This document shows, one piece after another, positions 8,432 to 16,046 of a DNA stretch of 64,000 nt; the first letter of the stretch is position 1; every line of letters begins with the position of its first letter. A program made the position numbers and the translations under genes. The DNA comes from Minisyncoccota bacterium. GTDB lineage: Bacteria > Patescibacteria > Paceibacteria > UBA9973 > UBA918. The notes under the pieces were generated by a model. That model saw nothing but the letters and a program-made list of their open reading frames with translations, had not been told where the DNA came from and did not search any database. The stretch spans positions 62,001 to 126,000 of the forward strand of contig JAIPIB010000001.1 in assembly GCA_021734905.1 (NCBI GenBank), read 5' to 3'.

Positions 8432-9133
8432 TTAGTCTGGATGAATCCTCGTCCCGACAAATGTTTCGCCGTTTAGATATTTTTCTATTTCGGATGTGTT
8501 TTTTCCGTTGATAATTACGACTTCAAGTCCGTGAGATTGTGCAGCGCGTGCTGCGACAGGGTCAAATGGGGAAGAGAGTCCAGGATTCCATTCGGTTGGA
8601 ATGAGTTTTATGAAATTTGACCATGTAATGTCTTCGATTTTCTCAGCATCTGGGTTTTTTCGAGGATCATCAGTGTAAACATAATCAATGTTCGAAAGAT
8701 TCATGAGTTTTGTAGCGCCACAATTGATTGCAATTTGTACCGCTCGAAGATCAGTACTTGCTCCAGGACGATATCCTGCAGCAATGACGAGAGGACTATC
8801 GTGAGGCACATCAGAAATTTCATCTGGATTAGAAATCATTTCTGGGTGTGCAATGTCTCTGAAAATGGTTCGAAGTAAGTGACCATTGAGTCTTGTTGCA
8901 TGGATACCCATCCAGTCAAGATCTTCTGGGTCGAGTTCAGTAACTGCTGCAGCAGCATCCTGGTAGTGTCGTGCAGTTTTTCCACCCCCTGCAATGATAA
9001 TAAAATGTCGCCCACTGAAGGCGATTTGTCGTTCTATGAGATCTTTAAAATTGGCAAGAAAATGTGTATCAATTGCTTCTGGGACGATGAGTGAACCACC
9101 GACTGACATAACGACTGTTTCATGCTTCAACAT
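8432..9133 (-). CDS. pyrH: UMP kinase (amino acid kinase family)
   Basis: The product phosphorylates UMP to UDP in pyrimidine synthesis. The 233-residue protein shows VVMSVGGSLIVPEAID at the N-terminus (phosphate-binding GGS), IIIAGGGKTARHYQ, LDWMGIHATRLNGHLL, the GYRPGASTDLRAVQIA loop, and NLSNIDYVYTDDPRKNPDA, which binds nucleotide. The form resembles archaeal-type UMP kinases, a common finding in Patescibacteria. It is monocistronic and convergent with the kinase gene upstream in the map. Confidence 0.88.
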   Translation of the reverse strand: MLKHETVVMSVGGSLIVPEAIDTHFLANFKDLIERQIAFSGRHFIIIAGGGKTARHYQDAAAAVTELDPEDLDWMGIHATRLNGHLLRTIFRDIAHPEMISNPDEISDVPHDSPLVIAAGYRPGASTDLRAVQIAINCGATKLMNLSNIDYVYTDDPRKNPDAEKIEDITWSNFIKLIPTEWNPGLSSPFDPVAARAAQSHGLEVVIINGKNTSEIEKYLNGETFVGTRIHPD

Positions 9134-9190
9134 TAGGATAGAGTTTACCTCGTGTTGAGGTTAATGTGAAGTGTCAGTTGTTTATGATTT

Positions 9191-9230
9191 AAAAAAAAGA
9201 GAAGCCGTTGCGGTGATGCGAACGACTTCT
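9191..9230 (-). terminator. Intrinsic terminator of the minus-strand RNA candidate
   Basis: Read on the minus strand: AGAAGTCGTT, an 11-nt loop, AACGGCTTCT (one G-T pair), a single C, then eight T. Confidence 0.8.
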
Positions 9231-9475
9231 TGCGTAGGTGGCCCTTGAGTGGGCTGACCTCCTGGTATCTCGTCTGCGTTAACCCCCGCCAACAGAACAT
9301 CTAGTGGCAGTTTGTGTCATCTCGACGGCGGACAATAGTGTCCAGGGTGAGGGATTTGGTTACAACGACTTACCTCTATTTCTCATACCCCAAGTCCGTT
9401 TGGGGAGCGGTATTCATAAGGAGGAATATGTGGTTTTTGGCTATAACCGACGACCCCAATACTAGTCACCAAATC
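9191..9475 (-). ncRNA. Candidate structured RNA, unidentified
   Basis: No convincing ORF lies here. On the minus strand the sequence ends in a clear intrinsic terminator: a 10-bp stem at 9200-9230 followed by eight T. Upstream, GATTTGGT (9475-9468) can pair with ACCAAATC (9360-9353), closing a domain with inner hairpins such as CCCCAA/TTGGGG and GGACACTATTGTCC. I looked for tmRNA, RNase P, SRP, 5S and 6S signatures and could match none. The 5' limit is a guess set by the closing helix. Confidence 0.45.
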
Positions 9476-9579
9476 TATATATACTCTACAGAAGATTTTG
9501 TTCTTTTTCAAGATCCTGCGCCATAAGCTGTTTTAGCTTTAAAACCGAGTATTTCATTTAACGAATACGCGCTGAAAGC

Positions 9580-9607
9580 TTGACCTTTTTTCACCTACCT
9601 GTATAAT
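9580..9607 (+). promoter_or_regulatory. Sigma70-type promoter of the 16S rRNA
   Basis: TTGACC at 9580-9585 and TATAAT at 9602-9607 with a 16-bp spacer. It is the only strong promoter seen before the 16S gene and would give a leader of about 460 nt. Confidence 0.75.
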
Positions 9608-10072
9608 AGCGCCACTGTCCAGTTTGAGGGTATATAGCGCTTATAAGAAGGCGTTTTATTTACTTTCATTGTTTGGAGGATGGTTGTTTTTTGAGAGACT
9701 TGGAAGTGTATTTATTAGATATTTCTAATACGTATATTACAAGGTCTGTCTGGCAAAGGTCAGCAGATTACATATTTCAAATAGTAATCAGCAAGTTACT
9801 GTTTGAATGTACGTATAGTTACATAGTTGTAACGACTTTTTAAGTTGTTAAAAATATGGAACGGTACGCATCAGCAAAATTGAATATTGGTAAATATTCC
9901 ACCAAATGAAGAAGGCAAAAGCAATCATGATCTCAAACATTGTTTGGAATCGTGCATTCTCTTTTGTCTTATCCTTAGAAAATTGTTTGTTGAGGGAGAA
10001 TAGTAAGTACAGTTCTCCATTACTCACAGACGCAAGATCGCACCAATCACTTCGGTGATTGCGATCCTGTTT
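9608..10072 (+). other. 16S rRNA leader
   Basis: No gene is supported here; the ORFs present are short and run into the rRNA. A hairpin with a TTCG loop (CAATCAC/GTGATTG, within 10036-10065) lies just before the mature 5' end and may be part of processing. The rest is AT-rich sequence in which I see no further signal. Confidence 0.55.
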
Positions 10073-11531
<1,459 letters not shown>

Positions 11532-11694
11532 TTGGACACGTCGTCGAAAATGGTAACATTTTCACAAACGGCTAATTGGTCGATATTTTGTGCCTCAATT
11601 GAGCACAAAATAGGCTATAATACCTAACCCTAAAGATGGTATTCGACTCACAGGAAAGACTGAGCTAGGATAAGACAAAAGAGAGTGAACGCTG

Positions 11695-11740
11695 TTGATG
11701 CACAAAAAGGCACCCGTAAGGGTGCCTTTTTGTGCATCAA
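11695..11740 (+). terminator. Very long terminator-like hairpin after 16S
   Basis: A perfect 21-bp stem with loop GTAA. It holds an A5 run in its 5' arm and T5 in its 3' arm, so it could act on both strands. It is the likely end of the 16S transcript. Confidence 0.8.
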
Positions 11741-11741
11741 A

Positions 11742-11788
11742 GAACCGTGCCTGCGCACGGTTCGTCAGCGTTCACTGACCGGAGCGAT
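11742..11788 (+). repeat. 47-bp direct repeat, copy 1
   Basis: Identical to 11880-11926. It begins with the hairpin GAACCGTGC-ctgc-GCACGGTTC and ends GACCGGAGCGAT. Confidence 0.95.
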
Positions 11789-11879
11789 ATTTTGTCGACC
11801 ACAAGGAGATAAAATCGCGAGGTGAGGCCGACAGGCACTTAACGAGTGCAACGAGTTTAGTGACCTGGGCTGAAGACTC

Positions 11880-11926
11880 GAACCGTGCCTGCGCACGGTT
11901 CGTCAGCGTTCACTGACCGGAGCGAT
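11880..11926 (+). repeat. 47-bp direct repeat, copy 2
   Basis: Exact copy, 138 bp downstream of the first. Only two copies were found in the window, so this is not a CRISPR array. Confidence 0.95.
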
Positions 11927-11991
11927 GTTGATAGAAGATCCTATTCAAAATGAATTGTTTAGACAAGAGGTATTACTAATACAAAAAAATA

Positions 11992-12013
11992 AGCCACCTA
12001 GTTATGGGTGGCT
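11992..12013 (-). terminator. Terminator of the minus-strand orphan gene
   Basis: AGCCACC/GGTGGCT stem, followed on the minus strand by a T-rich run (TTATTTTTTTG). It lies 25 bp past the stop of the gene at 12038. Confidence 0.75.
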
Positions 12014-12037
12014 CTTGTTTTGTGCACGGAATCGTCT

Positions 12038-12535
12038 TCAGGTTGTTCTTGTTTGTGTACGCGCGACGATGAGCTTGCCAAACATTGTGAGGATATAGGG
12101 GGTTATAGGGTATGCCTTGATTACCGCAACAGGCCTTATCGGTTGGCGAGAATATGACATCCGTAAACTACCAACGAAGCCTTTGTTCGGAAGTACATGT
12201 ATGTATCCTCCATGAGGACAGAGTTGCTCTCCTTCTTTTATGAATACGACAACCCCTTTCTCTCTTACGTTCTGCCAAGGAAGATTGTCCAGAGTTGCGT
12301 AGACAATTGCAATTATTGGATTTCCAGTCGCGTAAACCGCTTTTTGGTTTTGAAATGGTGTCCGTATCCGAGCTGGTTTTGATCTCTTTGGTAGCAAGAG
12401 GCGAGATCTCTTTCTTGATCCATGAAGAATGTACTTACCTATCGAGAGTCTCTTCAGGCGTTCCATGGTGATTTTGAATTTACGTGCCTCGGTAGGGCTT
12501 ATCCTTCGTAGTGCTCCAGCAGTTGTTTTTTCCAT
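12038..12535 (-). CDS. Hypothetical basic protein, possible ADP-ribosyltransferase-like fold
   Basis: I do not recognise this 165-residue basic protein. It contains KYILHGSRKRSRLLLPKR and, about 20 residues later, AVYATGNPIIAIVYATLD. The spacing of HGS, a -L-P- turn and VYAT...A..YA recalls proteins with an ART-like fold, but the match is weak. It has a clear transcription unit of its own: promoter at 12571-12599, Shine-Dalgarno GGGAG 7 bases before the ATG, and a terminator at 11992. It belongs to the group of small Shine-Dalgarno-led orphans between 12 and 26 kb. Confidence 0.6.
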   Translation of the reverse strand: MEKTTAGALRRISPTEARKFKITMERLKRLSIGKYILHGSRKRSRLLLPKRSKPARIRTPFQNQKAVYATGNPIIAIVYATLDNLPWQNVREKGVVVFIKEGEQLCPHGGYIHVLPNKGFVGSLRMSYSRQPIRPVAVIKAYPITPYILTMFGKLIVARTQTRTT

Positions 12536-12570
12536 TACTATCTCCCATCAGAATATTTTATCTAATAGTG

Positions 12571-12599
12571 ATATTACAACATGAAAAGCTCTATGTCAA
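12571..12599 (-). promoter_or_regulatory. Sigma70-type promoter for the 12535 gene
   Basis: On the minus strand, TTGACA (12599-12594), a 17-bp spacer, then TAATAT (12576-12571). An inverted repeat CCTCAAGACTTGAGG lies just upstream of the -35 box and might be an operator. Confidence 0.6.
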
Positions 12600-12661
12600 C
12601 CTCAAGTCTTGAGGGACTTAGAATTTATCGATTATTGCCAAAAAAGTTGGACAGGAAGTAA

Positions 12662-13006
12662 TCACTGAGTCCTAAACTGACTTGGAAGCGTGTACCCAGC
12701 ATCATTATCAGCGGGGTAGGTATTTTTTTGTTTCATGTAGTCTGGTGTAATTGCTTCATTGCCAAACCCGAGCCCACTGACGAGTAGGTTAACAATACCC
12801 CAAAGACTTATAATGATAACGAAAGCCGAAATGCTCCATATGGTCATTGAACGCGCTTTTTCATGACCTTCTTCACTACCACCTGCAAAGATAAAGAAAC
12901 GTGCTGCATTCCAAACAAATATCAGAAATGCTATCGAGAGCAAGAAGGGTATGAGTGCGCCATCAAGGAATTTAAGTATATTTGCAAGGAAAGTTTGAAT
13001 ATTCAT
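12662..13006 (-). CDS. TrbC/VirB2-like small membrane protein
   Basis: The product is about 114 residues with two hydrophobic helices: LDGALIPFLLSIAFLIFVWNAA, and after the loop FIFAGGSEEGHEKARSM a second helix WSISAFVIIISLWGIV. This layout, with the charged loop between the helices, is that of TrbC/VirB2-type pilin-like proteins common in Patescibacteria, where they are thought to serve type IV pilus or secretion machinery. The start at 13006 (MNIQTF) is preferred over the long extension to 13126 because a TATGAT box lies 7 nt before it. The last 25 residues are polar. Confidence 0.7.
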   Translation of the reverse strand: MNIQTFLANILKFLDGALIPFLLSIAFLIFVWNAARFFIFAGGSEEGHEKARSMTIWSISAFVIIISLWGIVNLLVSGLGFGNEAITPDYMKQKNTYPADNDAGYTLPSQFRTQ

Positions 13007-13056
13007 TACAGTAATCATACCGCAAAAGTACCCAAAATAAGCCGAATTTGCACATA

Positions 13057-13084
13057 TTGACAATAATTTCATATGTGCTATAAT
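13057..13084 (+). promoter_or_regulatory. Near-consensus sigma70 promoter
   Basis: TTGACA at 13057-13062 and TATAAT at 13079-13084 with a 16-bp spacer, driving the small gene at 13126. It is the best promoter match in the window. Confidence 0.85.
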
Positions 13085-13125
13085 ATATATAGAAGGTGGG
13101 TCATCGCTCACTAGAGGAGAATACA

Positions 13126-13305
13126 ATGCACGTTGTGAAAAAAGAAAGTAAGGCCGAAATACTCATGGGCTCCATTTCTTTTGTTCTTTTCCTTTACCTC
13201 TTGATTGGGACGCCAGTATGGATGTCCCTCGCAGAAGGAAAGCCAATCTTCCCCGGTCTGCTCTATGAGCCAGCGGTGAGATTGATTCAAGCGGTTCTCG
13301 GGTAA
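13126..13305 (+). CDS. Small single-span membrane protein
   Basis: This 59-residue product has a charged N-terminus (MHVVKKESKAE), one membrane helix (about 12-33, SISFVLFLYLLIGTPVW) and a short tail. The family is not recognised. The expression signals are excellent: consensus promoter at 13057, Shine-Dalgarno AGAGGAGA 5 bases before the ATG, and an intrinsic terminator 20 bases after the stop. Such a strong cassette around a tiny protein suggests high expression or recent acquisition. An upstream in-frame start at 13096 is rejected because it would bypass the Shine-Dalgarno. Confidence 0.7.
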   Translation: MHVVKKESKAEILMGSISFVLFLYLLIGTPVWMSLAEGKPIFPGLLYEPAVRLIQAVLG

Positions 13306-13324
13306 AACCCGCGGAACAGAAACA

Positions 13325-13360
13325 AAGTCGGGAGCGATTCATTTCGCACCCGGCTTTTTT
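13325..13360 (+). terminator. Intrinsic terminator of the 13126 gene
   Basis: AAGTCGGG and GCGA arms pair with TCGC and CCCGGCTT, followed by T6 in all. Confidence 0.85.
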
Positions 13361-13369
13361 AGTGTCGAT

Positions 13370-13411
13370 AATACAAAACGCCGACATGCGCGCATGCCGG
13401 CGTTTTGTATT
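13370..13411. terminator. Bidirectional terminator-like palindrome
   Basis: A 42-bp near-perfect inverted repeat (one A/C mismatch) lying between the small gene and the tRNA. On the minus strand it sits 27 bases past the tRNA and would end its transcript. Confidence 0.7.
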
Positions 13412-13437
13412 TAATTTTGGATATTTTACGTACTTTG

Positions 13438-13511
13438 TCCGCGCTCTAGGATTCGAACCTAGGACCCTCCGAGTATCAGTCGAATGCTCTAGCCAACTGA
13501 GCTAAGCGCGG
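13438..13511 (-). tRNA. tRNA-Ile (anticodon GAU)
   Basis: The cloverleaf is complete: acceptor CCGCGCT/AGCGCGG, D arm GCTC/GAGC, anticodon stem TTCGA/TCGGA (one T-G pair) with loop CTGATAC, variable loop GGGTC, and T arm CTAGG-TTCGAAT-CCTAG. The anticodon GAU reads AUC/AUU as isoleucine. The 3' CCA is not encoded and must be added by the CCA-adding enzyme. Two flanking bases on each side extend the acceptor pairing (GT/AC). Confidence 0.95.
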
Positions 13512-13687
13512 ACAAATGGCACAAAATATCAAAATGGTTTACTGCTCTCGTGAGAAGTCATTTGGATACTCACCAATCAGTCACACGATACTACCAAAAA
13601 CTAAGCAATTGAGCAATGAATTGACACAATAGTATTTTGAGACACATATTGATATAGTACTGAAGGACTAAACATGGAGGGTTTGAA

Positions 13688-13885
13688 ATGGCACGAGGAA
13701 AGACCTATTCTGCAGCAAAAGTTAAAGGTGGGACTCAACCACAAGAGAAAAAGTTTATTCCTGGAGGTACAGCAGTGAGACGTCTCGACAACGCGCGATT
13801 CGTTGTTCGACATAGTGGTGCTGATGGCTTACGGTTTGAGGGATATATCGGCCTCTTCAATCCACAGTACTTCTACCCACTGTGA
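13688..13885 (+). CDS. Small hypothetical protein
   Basis: This basic 65-residue protein begins MARGKTYSAAKVKGG and ends EGYIGLFNPQYFYPL; the family is not recognised and no membrane segment is seen. Shine-Dalgarno GGAGGG lies 7 bases before the ATG. TTGACA at 13620 is a good -35, but no -10 of matching quality stands 16-18 bp later. An intrinsic terminator follows 17 bases after the stop. It is one of the small Shine-Dalgarno-led orphans. Confidence 0.65.
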   Translation: MARGKTYSAAKVKGGTQPQEKKFIPGGTAVRRLDNARFVVRHSGADGLRFEGYIGLFNPQYFYPL

Positions 13886-13902
13886 GTTCTTTCAACAAAC
13901 GA

Positions 13903-13931
13903 AAAGCCTGCGGTATTTCCCAGCAGGCTTT
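13903..13931 (+). terminator. Intrinsic terminator of the 13688 gene
   Basis: AAAGCCTGC, an 11-nt loop, GCAGGCTTT, with T5 at the end. Confidence 0.85.
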
Positions 13932-13953
13932 TTCTTATGAATTTTTAATACAG

Positions 13954-14139
13954 CTAGTTAACTGGTTGAGACGTTCCCATATCGTTAAGTCGCTGTTCAA
14001 GTCTGTCGACACCATCGCCGATTTGTGCAAGATCACTTTGGAACTGGACAGTAAGATTGTAAGTAAAAAATGCAAACCCCACAATGAGAGTCCAGGCTAT
14101 ATATGGAAAGATTTTGTGTGATTCAAGCGTGTGTTTCAT
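13954..14139 (-). CDS. Small single-span membrane protein
   Basis: This 61-residue product starts MKHTLESHK, has one helix (about 12-32, IAWTLIVGFAFFTYNLTV) and ends in a polar segment, DLAQIGDGVDRLEQRLNDMG, that may form a short coiled coil. The family is not recognised. The start at 14139 is chosen over 14157 because a TATACT box lies 8 bases before it, which would make a leaderless message. Confidence 0.55.
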   Translation of the reverse strand: MKHTLESHKIFPYIAWTLIVGFAFFTYNLTVQFQSDLAQIGDGVDRLEQRLNDMGTSQPVN

Positions 14140-14235
14140 ATGTGAGTAGTATAGCAAAGCATGTTTGTATATGTCGTATTGAGATGTTAGTATCCTTCAT
14201 GGAATCGATACTTTGATTAAGAGAGGAGGCAGTAT

Positions 14236-14607
14236 ATGAATTGGTTCAATCCAGTCCCCTTAGGGGCACCACAGAGAGCGCGTAGGGTGGGTTTTTTAAC
14301 TGGTGTGTGCGAATTAGCTCAGCCTAAGGAGCCAATTCTTACTGATCAAAAAAAATTTGAACTAAAACCAAAACTTGAGAAAGGAAAAGCAGCGAGCAAA
14401 AAACCTCCAAAACGCAAAAAATCTACAGTACTGCAGAGCAAATCCCTTTATTTCAAAAAAGGGCAGAGACTCCAGTATAAAAAGGGAAAAGGACCAAAAA
14501 AGGATCGAGAGAGGATTTTTGTAGTCGTTTTTCACGGACACAAAGGAATCCTCTTTGGAGGGAGAGATGTTCTCTTTTCCGAAGATTTTTTCGAACCAGT
14601 GGACTAA
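14236..14607 (+). CDS. Hypothetical basic protein with lysine-rich centre
   Basis: The 123-residue product has a proline-rich start (MNWFNPVPLGAPQRARR), a very lysine-rich middle (about residues 38-90) and a compact hydrophobic end with FVVVFHGHKGILFGGRDVLF. The basic region could bind nucleic acid, but no family was recognised. Shine-Dalgarno GAGAGGAGG precedes the ATG by 7 bases and an intrinsic terminator follows, so this is a self-contained unit like its small neighbours. Confidence 0.6.
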   Translation: MNWFNPVPLGAPQRARRVGFLTGVCELAQPKEPILTDQKKFELKPKLEKGKAASKKPPKRKKSTVLQSKSLYFKKGQRLQYKKGKGPKKDRERIFVVVFHGHKGILFGGRDVLFSEDFFEPVD

Positions 14608-14626
14608 AAAGGAAGGAGGAAGGGAG

Positions 14627-14656
14627 GGTCGCAAGTAGTTTCTGCGGCCTTTTTTG
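14627..14656 (+). terminator. Intrinsic terminator of the 14236 gene
   Basis: GGTCGCA/TGCGGCC stem followed by T6. The murD start signals begin directly behind it. Confidence 0.8.
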
Positions 14657-14672
14657 TGCTATGATGCGTCAT

Positions 14673-16046
14673 ATGCAGGGCGCTTCAGAATATTTTAAAG
14701 ATAAGAAAATAACCGTAATGGGGCTTGGTTTGCTTGGTCGCGGTGTAGGGGATGCTGCCTTTCTGGCGGAATGTAGCGCGGAGCTTATCGTGACTGACAT
14801 GAAGTCAGAAGAAGTACTCAAAGAATCACTTGAGAAGCTTTCCGCGTATAAAAACATTACCTATCGGCTGGGGGAACACCACGAAGAAGATTTTCGAGGG
14901 CGCGACATGATTCTCGTGGCCGCAGGGGTGCCATTTGACTCGGTGTTTGTGGAAGTTGCTAGACAGGATGGAGCTGAGATCTCAATGAGTGGAGCGCTCT
15001 TTGCATCACTTTCAAAAGTTCCGATTATTGGTATCACCGGGACAAGAGGAAAGTCGACAGTGACTCACATGATTCATCATGTTCTCAGAACTATGACTGA
15101 AGGAGGGAAGGTGCTTCTTGGAGGAAATGTGCGAGGAGTTTCAAACCTGCAGTTGCTGAAAGATGTTGAAGAAGATTCTGTTGCAGTCATGGAACTCGAC
15201 TCGTGGCAATTGCAGGGGTTTGGAGAGAAAAAGATGAGTCCACATATTTCAGTGTTCACCAACTTCATGGAAGATCACATGAATTATTACAAAGGCAACA
15301 TGGGAATGTATTTTGCTGACAAAGCAAATATTTTCATGTATCAAGATGAGCCAGATACTTTCGTAACAACTCGGGAGGTTCTTGAAAGTGCAGAAGTTTT
15401 TGCACGAGAAAAAGGATTTGAGATGGTCCAAAATATCCGACTCGCCGACACATCTATTCTTCCCGATGATTGCCTTCTTACAATGCCAGGCGAACACAAC
15501 CGTCTCAATGCAGCACTTGCCATAGAGGCGCTTCGCGCCACTGGACTCACTGATGATGAAATCTTTGAAGGACTCGCGACATTTCCTGGAGTTCCTGGAA
15601 GACTCGAATATCTTGGAGAAATTAAGGGAATGAAAGTATACAACGACAATAACGCAACAACGCCTATGGCGACCGTTCGAGGGATTGAGGCGGTTGCCGG
15701 CAATAAGAACGTAGTTCTTATTGCCGGCGGAACATACAAAGAGATTGACTCGAGCGTGCTTATCGAACCAATCAAGAAATATTGCAAAAAGTTGGTTCTT
15801 CTTCCTGGGACAGGTACAGACAAACTCAAAGGAACCCTCCACACTATTCCAGTTAACTGGAATAGTGTGGAGGGAGTGACGGGTGGGGAGGTTCTTAAGA
15901 ATGCGGTGGAGGCCGGGCTCGCCCATGGCGAGCCCGGCGACGTTCTCCTTTTTTCTCCTGGTTTTGCGTCTTTCGGTATGTTTTTGAATGAGTATGATAG
16001 AAATGATCAGTTTGTTGATATCATAAAATCACATGAAACTCTCTGA
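14673..16046 (+). CDS. murD: UDP-N-acetylmuramoylalanine-D-glutamate ligase MurD
   Basis: MurD adds D-glutamate to UDP-MurNAc-L-Ala in the cytosol. Domain 1 has VMGLGLLGRGVGDAAFLAE. The central ATPase domain has GITGTRGKSTVTHMI, ELDSWQLQG and FTNFMEDHMNYYKG. The C-terminal domain has HNRLNAALAIEAL, YNDNNATTPMATVRGIEA and NVVLIAGG. About 457 residues is a normal length. The ATG at 14673 is preferred because TATGAT stands 7 nt before it, a leaderless layout; ATG 14661 would add MMRH. Three strong perfect inverted repeats lie in its 3' part (15696, 15835, 15912). It overlaps murC by 14 bases. Confidence 0.93.
   Translation: MQGASEYFKDKKITVMGLGLLGRGVGDAAFLAECSAELIVTDMKSEEVLKESLEKLSAYKNITYRLGEHHEEDFRGRDMILVAAGVPFDSVFVEVARQDGAEISMSGALFASLSKVPIIGITGTRGKSTVTHMIHHVLRTMTEGGKVLLGGNVRGVSNLQLLKDVEEDSVAVMELDSWQLQGFGEKKMSPHISVFTNFMEDHMNYYKGNMGMYFADKANIFMYQDEPDTFVTTREVLESAEVFAREKGFEMVQNIRLADTSILPDDCLLTMPGEHNRLNAALAIEALRATGLTDDEIFEGLATFPGVPGRLEYLGEIKGMKVYNDNNATTPMATVRGIEAVAGNKNVVLIAGGTYKEIDSSVLIEPIKKYCKKLVLLPGTGTDKLKGTLHTIPVNWNSVEGVTGGEVLKNAVEAGLAHGEPGDVLLFSPGFASFGMFLNEYDRNDQFVDIIKSHETL
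15696..15728 (+). repeat. Intragenic hairpin 1 in murD
   Basis: A perfect 15-bp stem (GCCGGCAATAAGAAC and its reverse complement) with a 3-nt loop GTA. It encodes the conserved NKNVVLIAGG segment. Confidence 0.95.
15835..15874 (+). repeat. Intragenic 40-bp perfect palindrome in murD
   Basis: A perfect palindrome with no spacer, centred on AGTTAACT (15851-15858). It encodes TLHTIPVNWNSVEG. Confidence 0.95.
15912..15938 (+). repeat. Intragenic hairpin 3 in murD
   Basis: A GC-rich 12-bp stem, GCCGGGCTCGCC and its reverse complement, with loop CAT. Confidence 0.95.

Larger units (their letters stand above)
11532..12037 (+). other. Hairpin-rich 16S trailer, no gene
   Basis: No coding region is supported. 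Features seen: hairpin GAAAATG/CATTTTC near 11555; a near-palindrome around TTTTGTGC...GCACAAAA near 11590; the long terminator at 11695; two 47-bp repeats (11742, 11880), each starting with a 9-bp stem; and a terminator at 11992. GTGAACGCTG just before the long terminator can pair with CAGCGTTCAC in the first repeat, so the RNA could fold into one multi-branched structure. Confidence 0.6.

Noticed and set aside
9191..9475. tmRNA, RNase P RNA, SRP RNA, 5S or 6S RNA
   Set aside because: I looked for the T-loop and tag, the GAGGAAAGTCC and ACAGAA cores, the SRP tetraloop region and 5S landmarks and could place none of them convincingly.
11590..11620. A promoter at TATAAT near 11612
   Set aside because: No -35 box stands at 16-18 bp; the only TTGAGC is 11 bp away, and the region is part of a hairpin in the rRNA trailer.
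11742..11926. Two 47-bp repeats as the beginning of a CRISPR array
   Set aside because: Only two copies, 91 bp apart, each with a terminator-like stem, and no cas genes nearby.
12662..13126. The long 154-residue form of the VirB2-like gene
   Set aside because: The added 40 residues overlap the near-consensus promoter of the opposite gene, and a -10 box points to the start at 13006.
15249..15926. A 225-residue minus-strand ORF opposite murD
   Set aside because: It is antisense to a clear MurD frame; its length comes from the codon pattern and inverted repeats of murD (the antisense reading repeats HTIPVNWNSVEG because of the palindrome).
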